From: an uncultured Spirochaetaceae bacterium
GTDB taxonomy: Bacteria; Spirochaetota; Spirochaetia; Sphaerochaetales; Sphaerochaetaceae
DNA: 51,527 nt
Assembly (NCBI GenBank): GCA_944392935.1
Contig: CALXYI010000039.1
Coordinates: forward strand, 1-51,527
Direction of reading: 5' to 3'
Positions 40,635 to 49,519 of this stretch are shown in pieces; positions within the stretch are counted from its first letter, which is position 1, and every line of letters starts with the position of its first letter. Position numbers and translations under genes: made by a program. The notes beneath the pieces are model-generated. The model did not search any database, was not told the DNA's origin, and worked only from the letters and a program-made list of their open reading frames with translations.

Positions 40635-41535
40635 GCATCATAGCTTCAGCTATATCGTATCATCGGATGGGCGCGTAGATGCCGTTGTTTCTGCGGAGTC
40701 TGGAATTCCGCGCGCAGTCTTCTCATATGCTTCAGCCTCCATCTCCATCAACGGGAAAGCCGCGCGCAAGAGCGCGAAGGTCAGGGCAGGGGATGCCGTG
40801 CTCGTCGAATATGATGAGGAGGTGTTCGAGGGACTTGTGCCTGAGGATATCCCACTGTCCGTCCTGTATGAGGATGATGATATCCTGGTCATAGACAAGC
40901 AGCAGGGGCTTGCCGTGCATCCAGGGGCGGGGCTCCACAGCGGGACCCTTGTCAATGCGCTCCTGTACCGCTATGGGGAGGCCTTCATGGATACGGATGA
41001 TGAGCGTCCGGGCATCGTCCACAGGCTCGACAAGGATACATCCGGAGTGATGGTGATCGCACGCAATGCCGCTGCCCTTTCCTCGCTGCAGCGGCAGTTC
41101 GCAGAGCACAGCACGGAAAAGCACTATGCCGCAATCGCTAAGGGCCGCACCTCCTCGCATGGGATGATCGACTGCAATATAGAGCGCGACAGGGCAGACA
41201 GGACCAGATTCAGGGCGACCGAGGACAGGAGCAGGGGGAAGGAAGCCCTGACCGAGTATTCCCTTGTGCGCTCACTGCGCGGATATTCCCTCCTGGATGT
41301 CAGGATCCATACAGGCCGCACCCATCAGATAAGGGTGCATCTCAGGCATATAGGGCATCCGATACTGGGAGACAGCATCTATGGCGGCATCGATCCCAGG
41401 TTCCCGGAGGCAACGCTGATGCTCCATGCCTCATCCCTTTCCTTCAGCCATCCGCGGACAGGGGAGAGGCTTGCCTTCAGCGCAGATCTTCCAGAGCGCT
41501 TCCTGCGTGCATCTGATAGGTTCTCCCTATCTTGA
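40627..41535 (+). CDS. RluA-family 23S rRNA pseudouridine synthase (RluD-like)
   Basis: The 302-residue enzyme has an S4-like N-terminal RNA-binding region (about 12-60), then LSVLYEDDDILVIDKQQGLAV, the catalytic motif GIVHRLDKDTSGVMVIA with the nucleophile Asp, and HTGRTHQIRVHLRHIGHPIL followed by GDSIYGG. The start codon is GTG at 40627, preceded by AGGTGA. Which uridines it modifies is uncertain; RluD-type (helix 69) is the usual case. The 3' end overlaps the convergent MBL-fold gene by 59 bp, the longest overlap in the window. Confidence 0.94.
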   Translation: MIRHHSFSYIVSSDGRVDAVVSAESGIPRAVFSYASASISINGKAARKSAKVRAGDAVLVEYDEEVFEGLVPEDIPLSVLYEDDDILVIDKQQGLAVHPGAGLHSGTLVNALLYRYGEAFMDTDDERPGIVHRLDKDTSGVMVIARNAAALSSLQRQFAEHSTEKHYAAIAKGRTSSHGMIDCNIERDRADRTRFRATEDRSRGKEALTEYSLVRSLRGYSLLDVRIHTGRTHQIRVHLRHIGHPILGDSIYGGIDPRFPEATLMLHASSLSFSHPRTGERLAFSADLPERFLRASDRFSLS

Positions 41536-42103
41536 GGGATTCAGCCTCCAGCATATCCTGATTGAGTATCTTCTCCGTGCGTATCTTCGATATAGGACCA
41601 TGGCCTGGATAGATGAGCGTGTTGTCCTCCATCGTCATTATCTTCGTCTCGAGCGATTTCACCAGCAGTTCCTTCTCGACATGGCTCCCTGTCGCGGCAA
41701 TCGTTCCGGAAAGGAGCGTGTCTCCCGTGAAGATAGCGCTCTCGATCGCATATACCAGCGAATCCATGGAATGCCCGGGTACATGCAGGGCCGTAACATC
41801 CATATTCCCGATGCGCTTGGTCTCGCCGTCCCTGAACTGGACGGTGCTGATCCTGTTGACAGATGGCGCGAACGCATAGACCGCTGGGCTGTATATCTTC
41901 ATGAGTATCCCGAGACCCGCGATATGCGACTGGTGGCTATGGGTGATGAGCACGCCAGCGAGCGTCGAGCATTCCTTCTCGAGTATCCCGAGAAGCTCGG
42001 TATCGACATTGGCTGGATCCACGATGAGGCCGTTGCCGGCATCGTCAACCACCACATATACGTTCGACAGCCCTTCTGCGGAGAAATGGGGTATTATCGT
42101 CAT
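41477..42103 (-). CDS. Metallo-beta-lactamase fold hydrolase with altered HxHxDH motif
   Basis: The 208-residue protein has the MBL order of motifs: LITHSHQSHIAGLG, HVPGHSMDSLVY, IFTGDTLLSG and IYPGHGPIS. In the first, the usual Asp of HxHxDH, a ligand of the second metal, is Ser (HSHQSH). The enzyme might therefore bind one metal or be a non-classical hydrolase; glyoxalase II-like thioesterase is the nearest general group. The start at 42103 overlaps the stop of the pentapeptide-type gene upstream. Confidence 0.88.
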   Translation of the reverse strand: MTIIPHFSAEGLSNVYVVVDDAGNGLIVDPANVDTELLGILEKECSTLAGVLITHSHQSHIAGLGILMKIYSPAVYAFAPSVNRISTVQFRDGETKRIGNMDVTALHVPGHSMDSLVYAIESAIFTGDTLLSGTIAATGSHVEKELLVKSLETKIMTMEDNTLIYPGHGPISKIRTEKILNQDMLEAESLKIGRTYQMHAGSALEDLR

Positions 42104-42705
42104 AGTCCATGCGCCTCCTCGTTGCGGAAGTACGCATCCTCGGGATTGGAGTAGCGGAGCGATACGTTCTTCATGATGCATGAGCGGAAGCTCGTCCGCT
42201 TGAGATTGCAGTCATCCATAGAGATATCTATCAGCTTGGACAGCGAGAAGTTCGAGAAGTAGAAATCATTCGAGGAGAAATCACAGCTCTCCGCATCGAT
42301 GCCCATGAAGTTGGAATGAAGCACGGTTGAGTCGTTTATCTTCGTATTCGCGAAAGTGGAACCGGAGAAGACGGAGTAGCGTATGCTGTCCCCGCGGAAG
42401 ACGCAGTCGCGGAAGATCGAGAAATCGAAGAACACGGAATTCATCGAGATATCCTCGAAGACGCATCTGTCGAAGACGCAGAACGAGAAGTTCGATCCGC
42501 TGAGCCTTGAGCCTTTCCTTACCGTGATTCCCCTGAAATCGGCAGCGACGACATAGATGTCCCTGAATTCGCTCTCCTCAGACAGCTTCTCCGTGATCAG
42601 CCTGTGTATCCGCTGCTTGTCCGCAGTGTGGTGATAGCAGAGGTCAGTTCCCATGAATGAGTAGGCGGGGCATCCCGGATAGCTGCATTTCTTCAGTTCG
42701 AACAT
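42100..42705 (-). CDS. Pentapeptide-repeat-like protein with N-terminal Cys/His cluster
   Basis: The protein starts MFELKKCSYPGCPAYSFMG and has LCYHHTADKQ, a Cys/His set suggesting a small zinc site. After about residue 50 come repeats of the pentapeptide kind with F or L every five residues (SNFSFCVFDRCVFEDISMNS, FDFSIFRDCVFRGDSIRYSV, SNFSLSKLIDISMDDCNLKR), which form a right-handed beta helix. Function unknown. Start is uncertain: 42705 has weak GGAAGAG upstream; 42723 and 42747 are alternatives. It is co-oriented and overlapping with the MBL gene. Confidence 0.75.
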   Translation of the reverse strand: MFELKKCSYPGCPAYSFMGTDLCYHHTADKQRIHRLITEKLSEESEFRDIYVVAADFRGITVRKGSRLSGSNFSFCVFDRCVFEDISMNSVFFDFSIFRDCVFRGDSIRYSVFSGSTFANTKINDSTVLHSNFMGIDAESCDFSSNDFYFSNFSLSKLIDISMDDCNLKRTSFRSCIMKNVSLRYSNPEDAYFRNEEAHGL

Positions 42706-42859
42706 ACATTGATGCTCTTCCATCGGAGGTCTGTTGTCAATCTTCATCACGATCATTGATGTGCAGAGGCGCTGATGGAATGATGATGCATTCCTGTATA
42801 TGCCTGCATGCGATGCTGTATGATTGCAGCTGCCTTCCGATATGGAAGCATACCGCAAT

Positions 42860-43020
42860 GCTTATGCATATCCTACTATAAATCCAGCAATCTACCTGAT
42901 TTAATAGATTATACTGATATGAATATGATATCATACAGATATCTGAAACATTTTGTTTTTATATTCCTATTGAACTATTTTGCAGATGATTGGAATCAAG
43001 GATGAAAAACCTTATCATCT
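42860..43020. promoter_or_regulatory. AT-rich divergent promoter region before rsgA
   Basis: This region is much richer in A+T than its surroundings. On the plus strand TTGTTT (42953-42958), 17 bp, TATTTT (42976-42981) can serve rsgA. On the minus strand TATAAT (plus 42908-42913) can serve the pentapeptide/MBL pair. A perfect palindrome ATGATATCAT lies near 42925-42934. Confidence 0.45.
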
Positions 43021-43033
43021 TAACGAGGTCAGA

Positions 43034-43957
43034 ATGCGTTTCCAGATATGGCGTGCGATAAACAACATATTCCTTGCCCGCTCCATCGATGATGGCAGGA
43101 TGTATACAGCGAGGATAAAGGGCAAGGTGCTCCGGAAGAGCGAGGCTGAGTACAGCGCAGCCTCCGTCGGGGATATAGCAGCAGGGGAGCCGTATTCGGA
43201 TACGGAGGCCCTCCTGACATCGCTCGAGGAGAGAAGGAGCGCCTTCGTGCGCTGGAATGCGAAGAGGGAGATGAACCAGACGATCGCCGCGAATCAGGAT
43301 ATGACCGCGATCGTGGTCTCCCCATCATCCCCTCCTTTCCGGCCTCGCTTCCTTGACCGGGCCATAGCCTGCTCCCATGGCGCGGATATCCTCATAATCC
43401 TCAACAAGTCCGATGAGGCGGATGATGCTGTGCGCGAGGCCATCTCCGGCTATGCACGCATCGGATTCAGGACCATCGCTGTCTCATCCGCAACGGGCGA
43501 GGGGCTTGAGGATCTGAGGAGCCTGCTTGAGGGCAGGATCACCGCATTCGTCGGCCAGAGCGGCGTAGGCAAGTCCACCCTTATAAACACCCTTATGGGA
43601 ACGGAGCAGAGGACCGCCGGGGTTTCGGAGAAATACAACAGGGGGCGCCATACTACGAACCACTCGCTTCTGATAGAGCGTGGCGGGATATCGCTCATAG
43701 ATACTCCGGGAGTGAGGGAGATAGAGGTCCCGTTCGAGGATGAGAGCCTTGTCATGGAAGCCTTCCCGGAGCTTTCGGGATGCCGATGCCTCTATCCTGG
43801 CTGCCTCCATCACGGTGAGGAGGGATGCATCGTGCCGGATCTCGCAGGGAAGGGAGGCATAAGCGAGGATAGGTATACCAGCTACCTGCGGATACTTGAA
43901 TCGATCGAATCAAGGCGTCCTATCTATCAGAGGAAGAGAGGCTATGGCAATAGGTGA
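43034..43957 (+). CDS. rsgA: Ribosome small-subunit-dependent GTPase RsgA
   Basis: The 307-residue protein helps the final maturation of the 30S subunit. The circularly permuted GTPase motifs are in the expected order: NKSD (G4), SSATGEG (G5), GQSGVGKSTLI (G1, about 174) and DTPGVRE (G3). A C-terminal zinc cluster CRCLYPGCLHHGEEGC follows, and an OB domain precedes. The start at 43034 has GAGGTC upstream; a frame from 42980 adds 18 residues without support. It overlaps mutS2 by 14 bp. Confidence 0.94.
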   Translation: MRFQIWRAINNIFLARSIDDGRMYTARIKGKVLRKSEAEYSAASVGDIAAGEPYSDTEALLTSLEERRSAFVRWNAKREMNQTIAANQDMTAIVVSPSSPPFRPRFLDRAIACSHGADILIILNKSDEADDAVREAISGYARIGFRTIAVSSATGEGLEDLRSLLEGRITAFVGQSGVGKSTLINTLMGTEQRTAGVSEKYNRGRHTTNHSLLIERGGISLIDTPGVREIEVPFEDESLVMEAFPELSGCRCLYPGCLHHGEEGCIVPDLAGKGGISEDRYTSYLRILESIESRRPIYQRKRGYGNR

Positions 43958-46229
43958 GAGGGCTGTCCGCGATGCGGAGCTGATGGATGTCCTTGCCATC
44001 ATCAGGGGGTTCTCTGTCTCCCCGGAGGGCAGGGAGCATATCTCTCCCTCGCTCTTCACTTCCGACATCTCAGTGATAAGGCAGCGGGCTGACAGGATCG
44101 AGGAATACATGAATCGCCTTTCTCCGGAAGAAATCGAGCCCTTCCCGTATATAACGGATATCCTCGAATACCCGGACACCACGCATGCGGATTTCAGCGG
44201 TCCGGATATCTATAGATCAGGCCAGTTCATCCATTCCTATATCGGAATGCTTGCTTTCCTTGGAAAAGAAGAGGAGATCCATGCCGAGGATAAGGATCTG
44301 GAGAGCGCGATACTCTCATCCATCGACAGCGAAGGGAATGTATATGAGACGCATCCGCGGCTGCTGCCGCTGCTGAAGGCACGTGATGCTGTCAGGCTCG
44401 AACGGGAAAGGTTCTCATCATCATTCATGTCCCTCAACCGCGGCATAGTCCAGCAGAGCGAGGCGCTTTTCCGCAGCGGGCGCATCGTCATCCCCATACG
44501 GAGCGACCAGAGCAGCCGCATCGACTGCTATATCTCCGGTGCCTCCGCTTCCGGCAGCACGCTCTATGCTGAGCCCTTCGAGCTCGTGGCGCTCAACAAT
44601 GATGCCGTGATCGCCGAGGAGCGCATACGGGCGGAGAAGGCAAGGATCATCCATGAGCTCTCAGACCGTGTCAGGATGCATGCCCGGATAATGCGGAAGA
44701 TGCTCTCTGAGGTCATCGATTTCGATTTCCACTTCTCCTTCGCAAGGTGGGCTGCCTCCGTGAAGGCGGCGAGACCGTCCATCGGGGACAGGATATCCCT
44801 CTCAGGCGCAAGGCATCCTCTCCTGGGGAAGAAGGCCGTGCCGATAGCGCTTTCGATGGACAGCAGCATACGCGTGCTTGTCCTCTCGGGAGCGAATGCC
44901 GGCGGGAAGACCGTGACGATGAAGACGCTTGCGCTTTCCGTCATGCTCCATCAGATATCCGGATACATACCTGCAGACAGCTCTTCCATCCTCCCTGTCT
45001 TCTCCTCTGTCTTCACTGATATCGGGGATGGCCAGTCGATCCAGGATGCGGCTTCCACGTTCTCCTCGCACATGAAGAACATCGCCTATATAGCCAGGCA
45101 TGCTGACAGCCGGGCCCTGGTGGTGCTTGACGAGCTTGGTTCCGGGACAGACCCGGAGGAGGGAGCAGCCCTTTCCCGTGCCATACTCTCGTATCTCGCC
45201 TCACGCGCGGCATTCACGTGCGTCACATCCCATTATTCCCAGGTCAAGAGCTTCGCATACACGGAGGATGGCATGATGAATGCCTCCATGGAGTTCGATG
45301 CGGCGTCAGGGCTTCCGACATACCGTGTCCTCGAGGGGATACCGGGCGACAGCCATGCGATAGCCACTGCCATCCGCATGAGGATGCCGCATGAGATCAC
45401 GGATGCAGCATCCGAAGCGCTCCGCGGCGGTAATGCCGATGCCGCCCATATAATACAGGGCCTGATATCCCGCCAGCGCACGCTTGACAGGAAGGTCACT
45501 GAAGCCGCCATCCTCCGCAGGAAGGAGGAGAAGGCGGTCCAGGAGAATGAGAGGAGGAGCGCGGAGCTCGAGAGGATGGAGAATGATCTCAGGAAGGAAG
45601 GTGTCCGTGAGCTCAATGCCTTCCTCCGCAATACCAGGCGGGAGCTTGAGCGCCTCGTGATGGATGTGCGCACCGGGGCGCTGACTCCTGAGAAGACAAG
45701 ACGGGTCAAGGAATTCATAAGGAAGATAGAGGATAAGAAGGAAGAGGAGGAGCGCGCTGTCAGCGAGGAAGAGGAGATCATTGATGATTCCCCTCTGGAG
45801 AAAGGCGATCCTGTACTCTGCGGTTCATCCGGCACGAAGGGCAAGGTGCTCTCTGTCTCCGGCAGCAGTGTCGAGGTGCTCCTCGAGAACGGGCTGAGGA
45901 TGTCGCTCAGGCGAAGCATGGTCCGCCCTGACAGGGCGAAGGATGAGCGCAGGGCCAGCGTGCAGTATCCGGTGCATGGAAGGAAGGCCGAGTATACGAT
46001 GGATGTCAGGGGCCTGACGCTTGAGGAGACCTTGAGGCGGCTGGATGACCAGATGGAAGCCGCGATCCTCTCCGGGCTCTCCTCCTTCTCCATCATCCAT
46101 GGCTATGGCGATGGGATCCTCTCCAGAGGTGTCCATGACTATCTGGGCAGGCGCAGGGAAGTGAGGGATTACGGATTCGCCAGGCCTGAGGACGGCGGAA
46201 TGGGGAAGACCTACGTCGAGCTCTTCTGA
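43944..46229 (+). CDS. mutS2: Endonuclease MutS2
   Basis: The 761-residue protein has the MutS core and clamp, the ATPase with Walker A LSGANAGGKTVTMKTLALS (about 315-330) and Walker B ALVVLDELGSGTDPEEGAAL. A long coiled region (about 500-620) leads to a C-terminal Smr domain (about 685-761; MDVRGLTLEETLRRLDD, then HGYGDGILSRGVHDYLGR). MutS2 suppresses recombination and, in Bacillus subtilis, splits collided ribosomes. Co-occurrence with the ribosome GTPase gene rsgA fits the ribosome role. Start at 43944 lies within the rsgA end. The 3' end overlaps an EamA gene by 19 bp. Confidence 0.94.
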   Translation: MAIGERAVRDAELMDVLAIIRGFSVSPEGREHISPSLFTSDISVIRQRADRIEEYMNRLSPEEIEPFPYITDILEYPDTTHADFSGPDIYRSGQFIHSYIGMLAFLGKEEEIHAEDKDLESAILSSIDSEGNVYETHPRLLPLLKARDAVRLERERFSSSFMSLNRGIVQQSEALFRSGRIVIPIRSDQSSRIDCYISGASASGSTLYAEPFELVALNNDAVIAEERIRAEKARIIHELSDRVRMHARIMRKMLSEVIDFDFHFSFARWAASVKAARPSIGDRISLSGARHPLLGKKAVPIALSMDSSIRVLVLSGANAGGKTVTMKTLALSVMLHQISGYIPADSSSILPVFSSVFTDIGDGQSIQDAASTFSSHMKNIAYIARHADSRALVVLDELGSGTDPEEGAALSRAILSYLASRAAFTCVTSHYSQVKSFAYTEDGMMNASMEFDAASGLPTYRVLEGIPGDSHAIATAIRMRMPHEITDAASEALRGGNADAAHIIQGLISRQRTLDRKVTEAAILRRKEEKAVQENERRSAELERMENDLRKEGVRELNAFLRNTRRELERLVMDVRTGALTPEKTRRVKEFIRKIEDKKEEEERAVSEEEEIIDDSPLEKGDPVLCGSSGTKGKVLSVSGSSVEVLLENGLRMSLRRSMVRPDRAKDERRASVQYPVHGRKAEYTMDVRGLTLEETLRRLDDQMEAAILSGLSSFSIIHGYGDGILSRGVHDYLGRRREVRDYGFARPEDGGMGKTYVELF

Positions 46230-47083
46230 GATGACAGCTGCGCTATGATCACGGCAGCGAACACGAGGATGCAGCCTGCCGCCTCACGCATCGAGAGCCG
46301 CTCCGAGAGGAGGAGTGCCCCTCCTATTGCCGCCCATACGCTCTCAAGCGAGAGTATGAACACAGCATGGCTCGGTCTCACATAGCGCTGTCCGACGACC
46401 TGCAGGGTGTATGCTATACCGCAGGAGAACACGCCGGCATAGAGCAGTGGGATCCACTGCGATGCGATGGCCTCGGGCGATGGCCTTTCCGCAGCCATTC
46501 CGAAGGCGCAGACGATGCCTGCAGTGAGGAACTGCAGCATCGAGAGCACTATGCCATCGGTTTCCCTGCCTGTGAGATCTATCACTATTATGTGGAGCGC
46601 GAAGAGGACGGAGCAGAGCATGAGATAGAGATCGCCGCTGGAGATCGAGAAGCCGCTTCCGATGGAGAGCAGGTACATGCCTATTATCGCGATCGGTGCC
46701 GATATCCACACATTCCGCTGTATCCTCTGGCCTATGGCCAGGGACATGAACGGCACGATTATTATGTAGAGGCTCGTTATGAAGCCGCCCTTGCCGGCTC
46801 CTGATACGGCGACGCCCGTCTGCTGCGCAACCGAGGCAGAGGCAAGGCAGAGCCCGCAGAGGATGCCGCCCCTGGCTGCCGAGCGCCAGTATGCCCTGTC
46901 GCCTTTGTGCCTGCGTATATAGGGGACGGAGAACGGGACGAGCACCGTAGCTCCTATGAGCATGCGTATCGAATTGAATGTGAATGGCCCCATGCTTTCC
47001 GATGATACGGACTGCGCAACGAATGCCAGCCCCCATATCAGCGATGTGAGAAGCAGCAGGAGCATTGCCTTGCTTTCCTTCAT
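46211..47083 (-). CDS. EamA/DMT-family transporter
   Basis: The 290-residue protein shows ten helices in two EamA repeats (SLIWGLAFVAQSVSSESMGP at the N-terminus, LYAGVFSCGIAYTLQVVGQR in the second half, and the ending LLLSERLSMREAAGCILVF). Substrate unknown. It is a distant paralogue of the transporter at 36146-37081. The start at 47083 (MKESKAMLLLLLTSLIWG) is chosen over 47134 because the added segment is polar. Confidence 0.88.
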   Translation of the reverse strand: MKESKAMLLLLLTSLIWGLAFVAQSVSSESMGPFTFNSIRMLIGATVLVPFSVPYIRRHKGDRAYWRSAARGGILCGLCLASASVAQQTGVAVSGAGKGGFITSLYIIIVPFMSLAIGQRIQRNVWISAPIAIIGMYLLSIGSGFSISSGDLYLMLCSVLFALHIIVIDLTGRETDGIVLSMLQFLTAGIVCAFGMAAERPSPEAIASQWIPLLYAGVFSCGIAYTLQVVGQRYVRPSHAVFILSLESVWAAIGGALLLSERLSMREAAGCILVFAAVIIAQLSSQKSST

Positions 47084-47138
47084 AGCCCGCCATTCTAGCC
47101 ATTTAGCGGCTGAATGTGGATACCCTTCGCGCATTCCG

Positions 47139-47147
47139 TGGTAGAAT
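47139..47147 (+). promoter_or_regulatory. Extended -10 promoter of udp
   Basis: TGgTAGAAT at 47139-47147 lies 16 bp before the ATG at 47164 and downstream of an alternative ATG at 47116, supporting the shorter start. Confidence 0.45.
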
Positions 47148-47163
47148 GGAAGCGGAGGCGGCT

Positions 47164-47949
47164 ATGTCGGATTACATGAACGGTACAGGCGTGCAGTATC
47201 ATCTGCATACGAGGAAAGGCGATGTGGGGCGCTATGCGATCCTTCCCGGCGATCCCAAGCGCGTTCCGCTGATCGCTTCCCGTCTTGACGATGCCCGTCT
47301 GGTTGCCGACAGCCGCGAATTCGTGACATACACAGGAACCCTCCTCGGGGAGAAGGTCACGGTGACATCCACAGGGATCGGAGGTCCTTCTGCCGCCATA
47401 GCCATGGAGGAGCTCTGGAAATGCGGTACGGACACGTTCGTCCGGATGGGGACCTGCGGCGGCATAGCGCTTCCTGTCATGGGAGGGGACATCGTCGTCG
47501 CCACCGCAGCCGTGAGGATGGAGGGCACAAGCCGTGAGTATGCTCCGATAGAGTTCCCCGCCGTCGCGGATTTCTCCGTAGTGTCGGCACTCCGTGATGC
47601 TGCCATCTCGCTCGGCTGCCGCACGCACCTCGGCGTCGTGCAGTGCAAGGATTCATTCTACGGGCAGCATGACCCTGATGCGATGCCCGTATCATATGAG
47701 CTAAGGGAGAAATGGGAGGCATGGAAGAGGCTGGGGGTGCTGGCATCCGAGATGGAGAGCGCAGCGCTCTTCACGGTAGCTGCCGCGCTGGGCGCGCGCT
47801 GCGGTTCCATCTTCTTTGTCGTCGGCAATCAGGAGAGGGAGGCACTGGGCATGGACAACCCGAAGCTGCATGATACGGAGAAGGCCATAGAGGCCGCTGT
47901 CGAAGGGGTCAGGAACCTCATCTGCATGGATCGCCGGAGTATATCCTGA
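47164..47949 (+). CDS. udp: Uridine phosphorylase (PNP/UDP family)
   Basis: The 261-residue enzyme splits uridine with phosphate to uracil and ribose 1-phosphate. It has [42 protein letters not shown] and the ribose/base segment [17 protein letters not shown] of the family. Start 47164 is chosen from GCGGAGGCGG upstream and from the promoter position; a frame from 47116 exists. Other nucleoside phosphorylases of the family cannot be excluded, but overall pattern and length fit Udp. The 3' end overlaps the convergent GIY-YIG-like gene by 32 bp. Confidence 0.9.
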   Translation: MSDYMNGTGVQYHLHTRKGDVGRYAILPGDPKRVPLIASRLDDARLVADSREFVTYTGTLLGEKVTVTSTGIGGPSAAIAMEELWKCGTDTFVRMGTCGGIALPVMGGDIVVATAAVRMEGTSREYAPIEFPAVADFSVVSALRDAAISLGCRTHLGVVQCKDSFYGQHDPDAMPVSYELREKWEAWKRLGVLASEMESAALFTVAAALGARCGSIFFVVGNQEREALGMDNPKLHDTEKAIEAAVEGVRNLICMDRRSIS

Positions 47950-48238
47950 CTCCGCTTTCCCTGTAATGCTCCTTCCTCCTCTCCAGGAGATTCCCGAGAT
48001 CCTCTCCGTCCCCGGCTTCTGCATCGAGGTCGATGGTGAAGAGCTCAAGGCCGAGCGATGAATACTCCGCCTGCAGCTCGGCGCATTCGTGCATCGAGAG
48101 ATCGAGACGGAACCGCTCATCGCGGAACGAGCGCACTGCATCCTCCGTTTCCTTGAGATAGACGCTCCCTGTCCTCAGGTTCCTTATCGCGATTATGCCC
48201 TTCACTGCATCCGGACGTGAGAATATGCCGTTTTCCAT
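47918..48238 (-). CDS. GIY-YIG nuclease-like protein with degenerate motif
   Basis: The 106-residue protein reads [19 protein letters not shown] near the N-terminus, which aligns with the GIY...VYIG opening of GIY-YIG domains. It goes on with [20 protein letters not shown] and a late [13 protein letters not shown] that match the small family of single-domain GIY-YIG proteins (LQ-D-Y-x-x-x-G pattern). GIY has become GII and YIG has become YLK, so nuclease activity is doubtful. The start at 48238 has AGGG upstream. Similarity is by pattern only. Confidence 0.65.
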   Translation of the reverse strand: MENGIFSRPDAVKGIIAIRNLRTGSVYLKETEDAVRSFRDERFRLDLSMHECAELQAEYSSLGLELFTIDLDAEAGDGEDLGNLLERRKEHYRESGVRIYSGDPCR

Positions 48239-48320
48239 CCCTGGTATGTTAATCCCCCTGACGCCGGCATTGCAATATGCGGCAGCCGGATGAAGTTTTC
48301 CGCAGAAACAATCAAAACCC

Positions 48321-48350
48321 TTGTCCGCGACAGGTTCAGGATGGTATCCT
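48321..48350 (+). promoter_or_regulatory. Promoter of the V-ATPase operon
   Basis: TTGTCC (48321-48326) and TATCCT (48345-48350) are spaced by 18 bp, about 44 bp upstream of the first gene. Confidence 0.45.
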
Positions 48351-48393
48351 ATCAGAGTTACAGATAATAAAAGCATTAGGAGAATAGTTGGAT

Positions 48394-48975
48394 ATGGAAC
48401 AGCAGATTCAGGATCTTGTAGCTTCCATCAGGAAGGAAGGCATCGAGACCGCGAAGGCTGAGGCCGGGAAGCTCATTGCCGATGCGAAGGCCCAGGCCGC
48501 GGCTATCATCCGCGATGCCGAGGCGGAGAAGGAGAAGATCCTCTCCGATGCCAGGAAGGCGATCGAGCTTGAGAAGAGCTCGGCAGAGGCCTCCATCACG
48601 CAGGCTGCCAGGAATGCTTCCCTTTCCCTCAGGAAGAGCATCGAGGAGGAGTTCTCCAGGATACTCAGGGACGGGGCAGGGAAGGCAATGCATGGCGAGG
48701 CCCTTGCCGCTCTCATAAAGAGCGCGGTCTCCTCCGATGCGGCAGGCAAGAATGTCGAGATATCGAAGGAGGATATGGATTCCCTCCGTTCCTCGCTCTC
48801 TTCGGTATTCGCTTCCGAGATCGCGAAAGGCATGGAATTCCGCACTTCGGCATCCATCTCATCCGGTTTCCGCATCGCGGAGAAGGACGGTTCCGGATAT
48901 GTCGATTACTCCGACGAGGAGTGCACGCGGCTCCTGTTCCCATATCTCTCCGATAGCCTGAAGGAGATTCTCTGA
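48394..48975 (+). CDS. atpE: V-type ATP synthase subunit E
   Basis: The protein (193 residues from ATG 48394) is a peripheral stalk subunit: a long N-terminal alpha-helix rich in Ala, Glu and Lys (KAEAGKLIADAKAQAAAIIR, then DAEAEKEKILSDARKAIELE) followed by a globular C-terminal domain. AGGAGA at 48378-48383 also lies well placed for a TTG start at 48388. It opens the ATPase operon, and the next gene follows after 4 bp. V-type enzymes in spirochaetes pump H+ or Na+ or make ATP; ion choice is set by the membrane ring genes outside the window. Confidence 0.9.
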   Translation: MEQQIQDLVASIRKEGIETAKAEAGKLIADAKAQAAAIIRDAEAEKEKILSDARKAIELEKSSAEASITQAARNASLSLRKSIEEEFSRILRDGAGKAMHGEALAALIKSAVSSDAAGKNVEISKEDMDSLRSSLSSVFASEIAKGMEFRTSASISSGFRIAEKDGSGYVDYSDEECTRLLFPYLSDSLKEIL

Positions 48976-48979
48976 GGAC

Positions 48980-49510
48980 ATGGCAGAGTACTACTATTTC
49001 GCAACGACCCTGCCCATGCTGAGAATGGACGGGGATCCGCCGATCACCTACAGCGATTTCATGGCAGCTGCCTCCGAGCACCTCTCGAAGAAGGATTATC
49101 ATGATCTCTCGATGGCGGTCTTCGGCGAGAACAGCGGCGGGGCTTCCATTCCCATCGTTCGCGAATGGCAGGCTTTCGCAGGCAGGCTGTCTTCTGCAAT
49201 AAACCGCGTAAGGGCGTCAAGGCTCGGCTTCAGCGGCTATGATGCAGGCGAGGAGGACAGGGCTCTTGAGGAGAGGGCAAGGGAGATCGTGGAGAGCATG
49301 GATCCCCTGGAAGGGGAGAAGGCAGTGCTTTCCGCCTACTTCGATTTCCTCTCATCCCATGAGTCGGGTTCCCCGTTCTCATCGAAGGCGCTGATGATCT
49401 ACGCGCTCAAGCTCCAGCTCATCGAAAGGCTCCGTGCCTTCGACGGGCAGAAGGGAAGGGCAGAGTTCGATAGGCTGTATTCATCGATTGAAGAGGATAT
49501 TTTCAGGTAA
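48980..49510 (+). CDS. DUF2764-like protein in the V-ATPase operon
   Basis: The 176-residue protein begins MAEYYYFATTLPMLRMDGDP and is largely helical and soluble. It lies between subunits E and A, where spirochaete V-ATPase operons carry a DUF2764 gene and other operons carry subunit C or F. The opening YYYFATTLP resembles the Y-x-Y-x-x-A-x-L-P opening of that family. It may replace subunit C (the d-like socket that joins rotor to ring), which is inference from position. GAGG precedes the start, and atpA follows after 9 bp. Confidence 0.75.
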   Translation: MAEYYYFATTLPMLRMDGDPPITYSDFMAAASEHLSKKDYHDLSMAVFGENSGGASIPIVREWQAFAGRLSSAINRVRASRLGFSGYDAGEEDRALEERAREIVESMDPLEGEKAVLSAYFDFLSSHESGSPFSSKALMIYALKLQLIERLRAFDGQKGRAEFDRLYSSIEEDIFR

Positions 49511-49519
49511 GGAGTTGGT

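Noticed and set aside
47116..47163. Upstream start for udp
   Set aside because: The -10 element lies inside this stretch and the ribosome site is next to 47164; the extra residues are not in the family.
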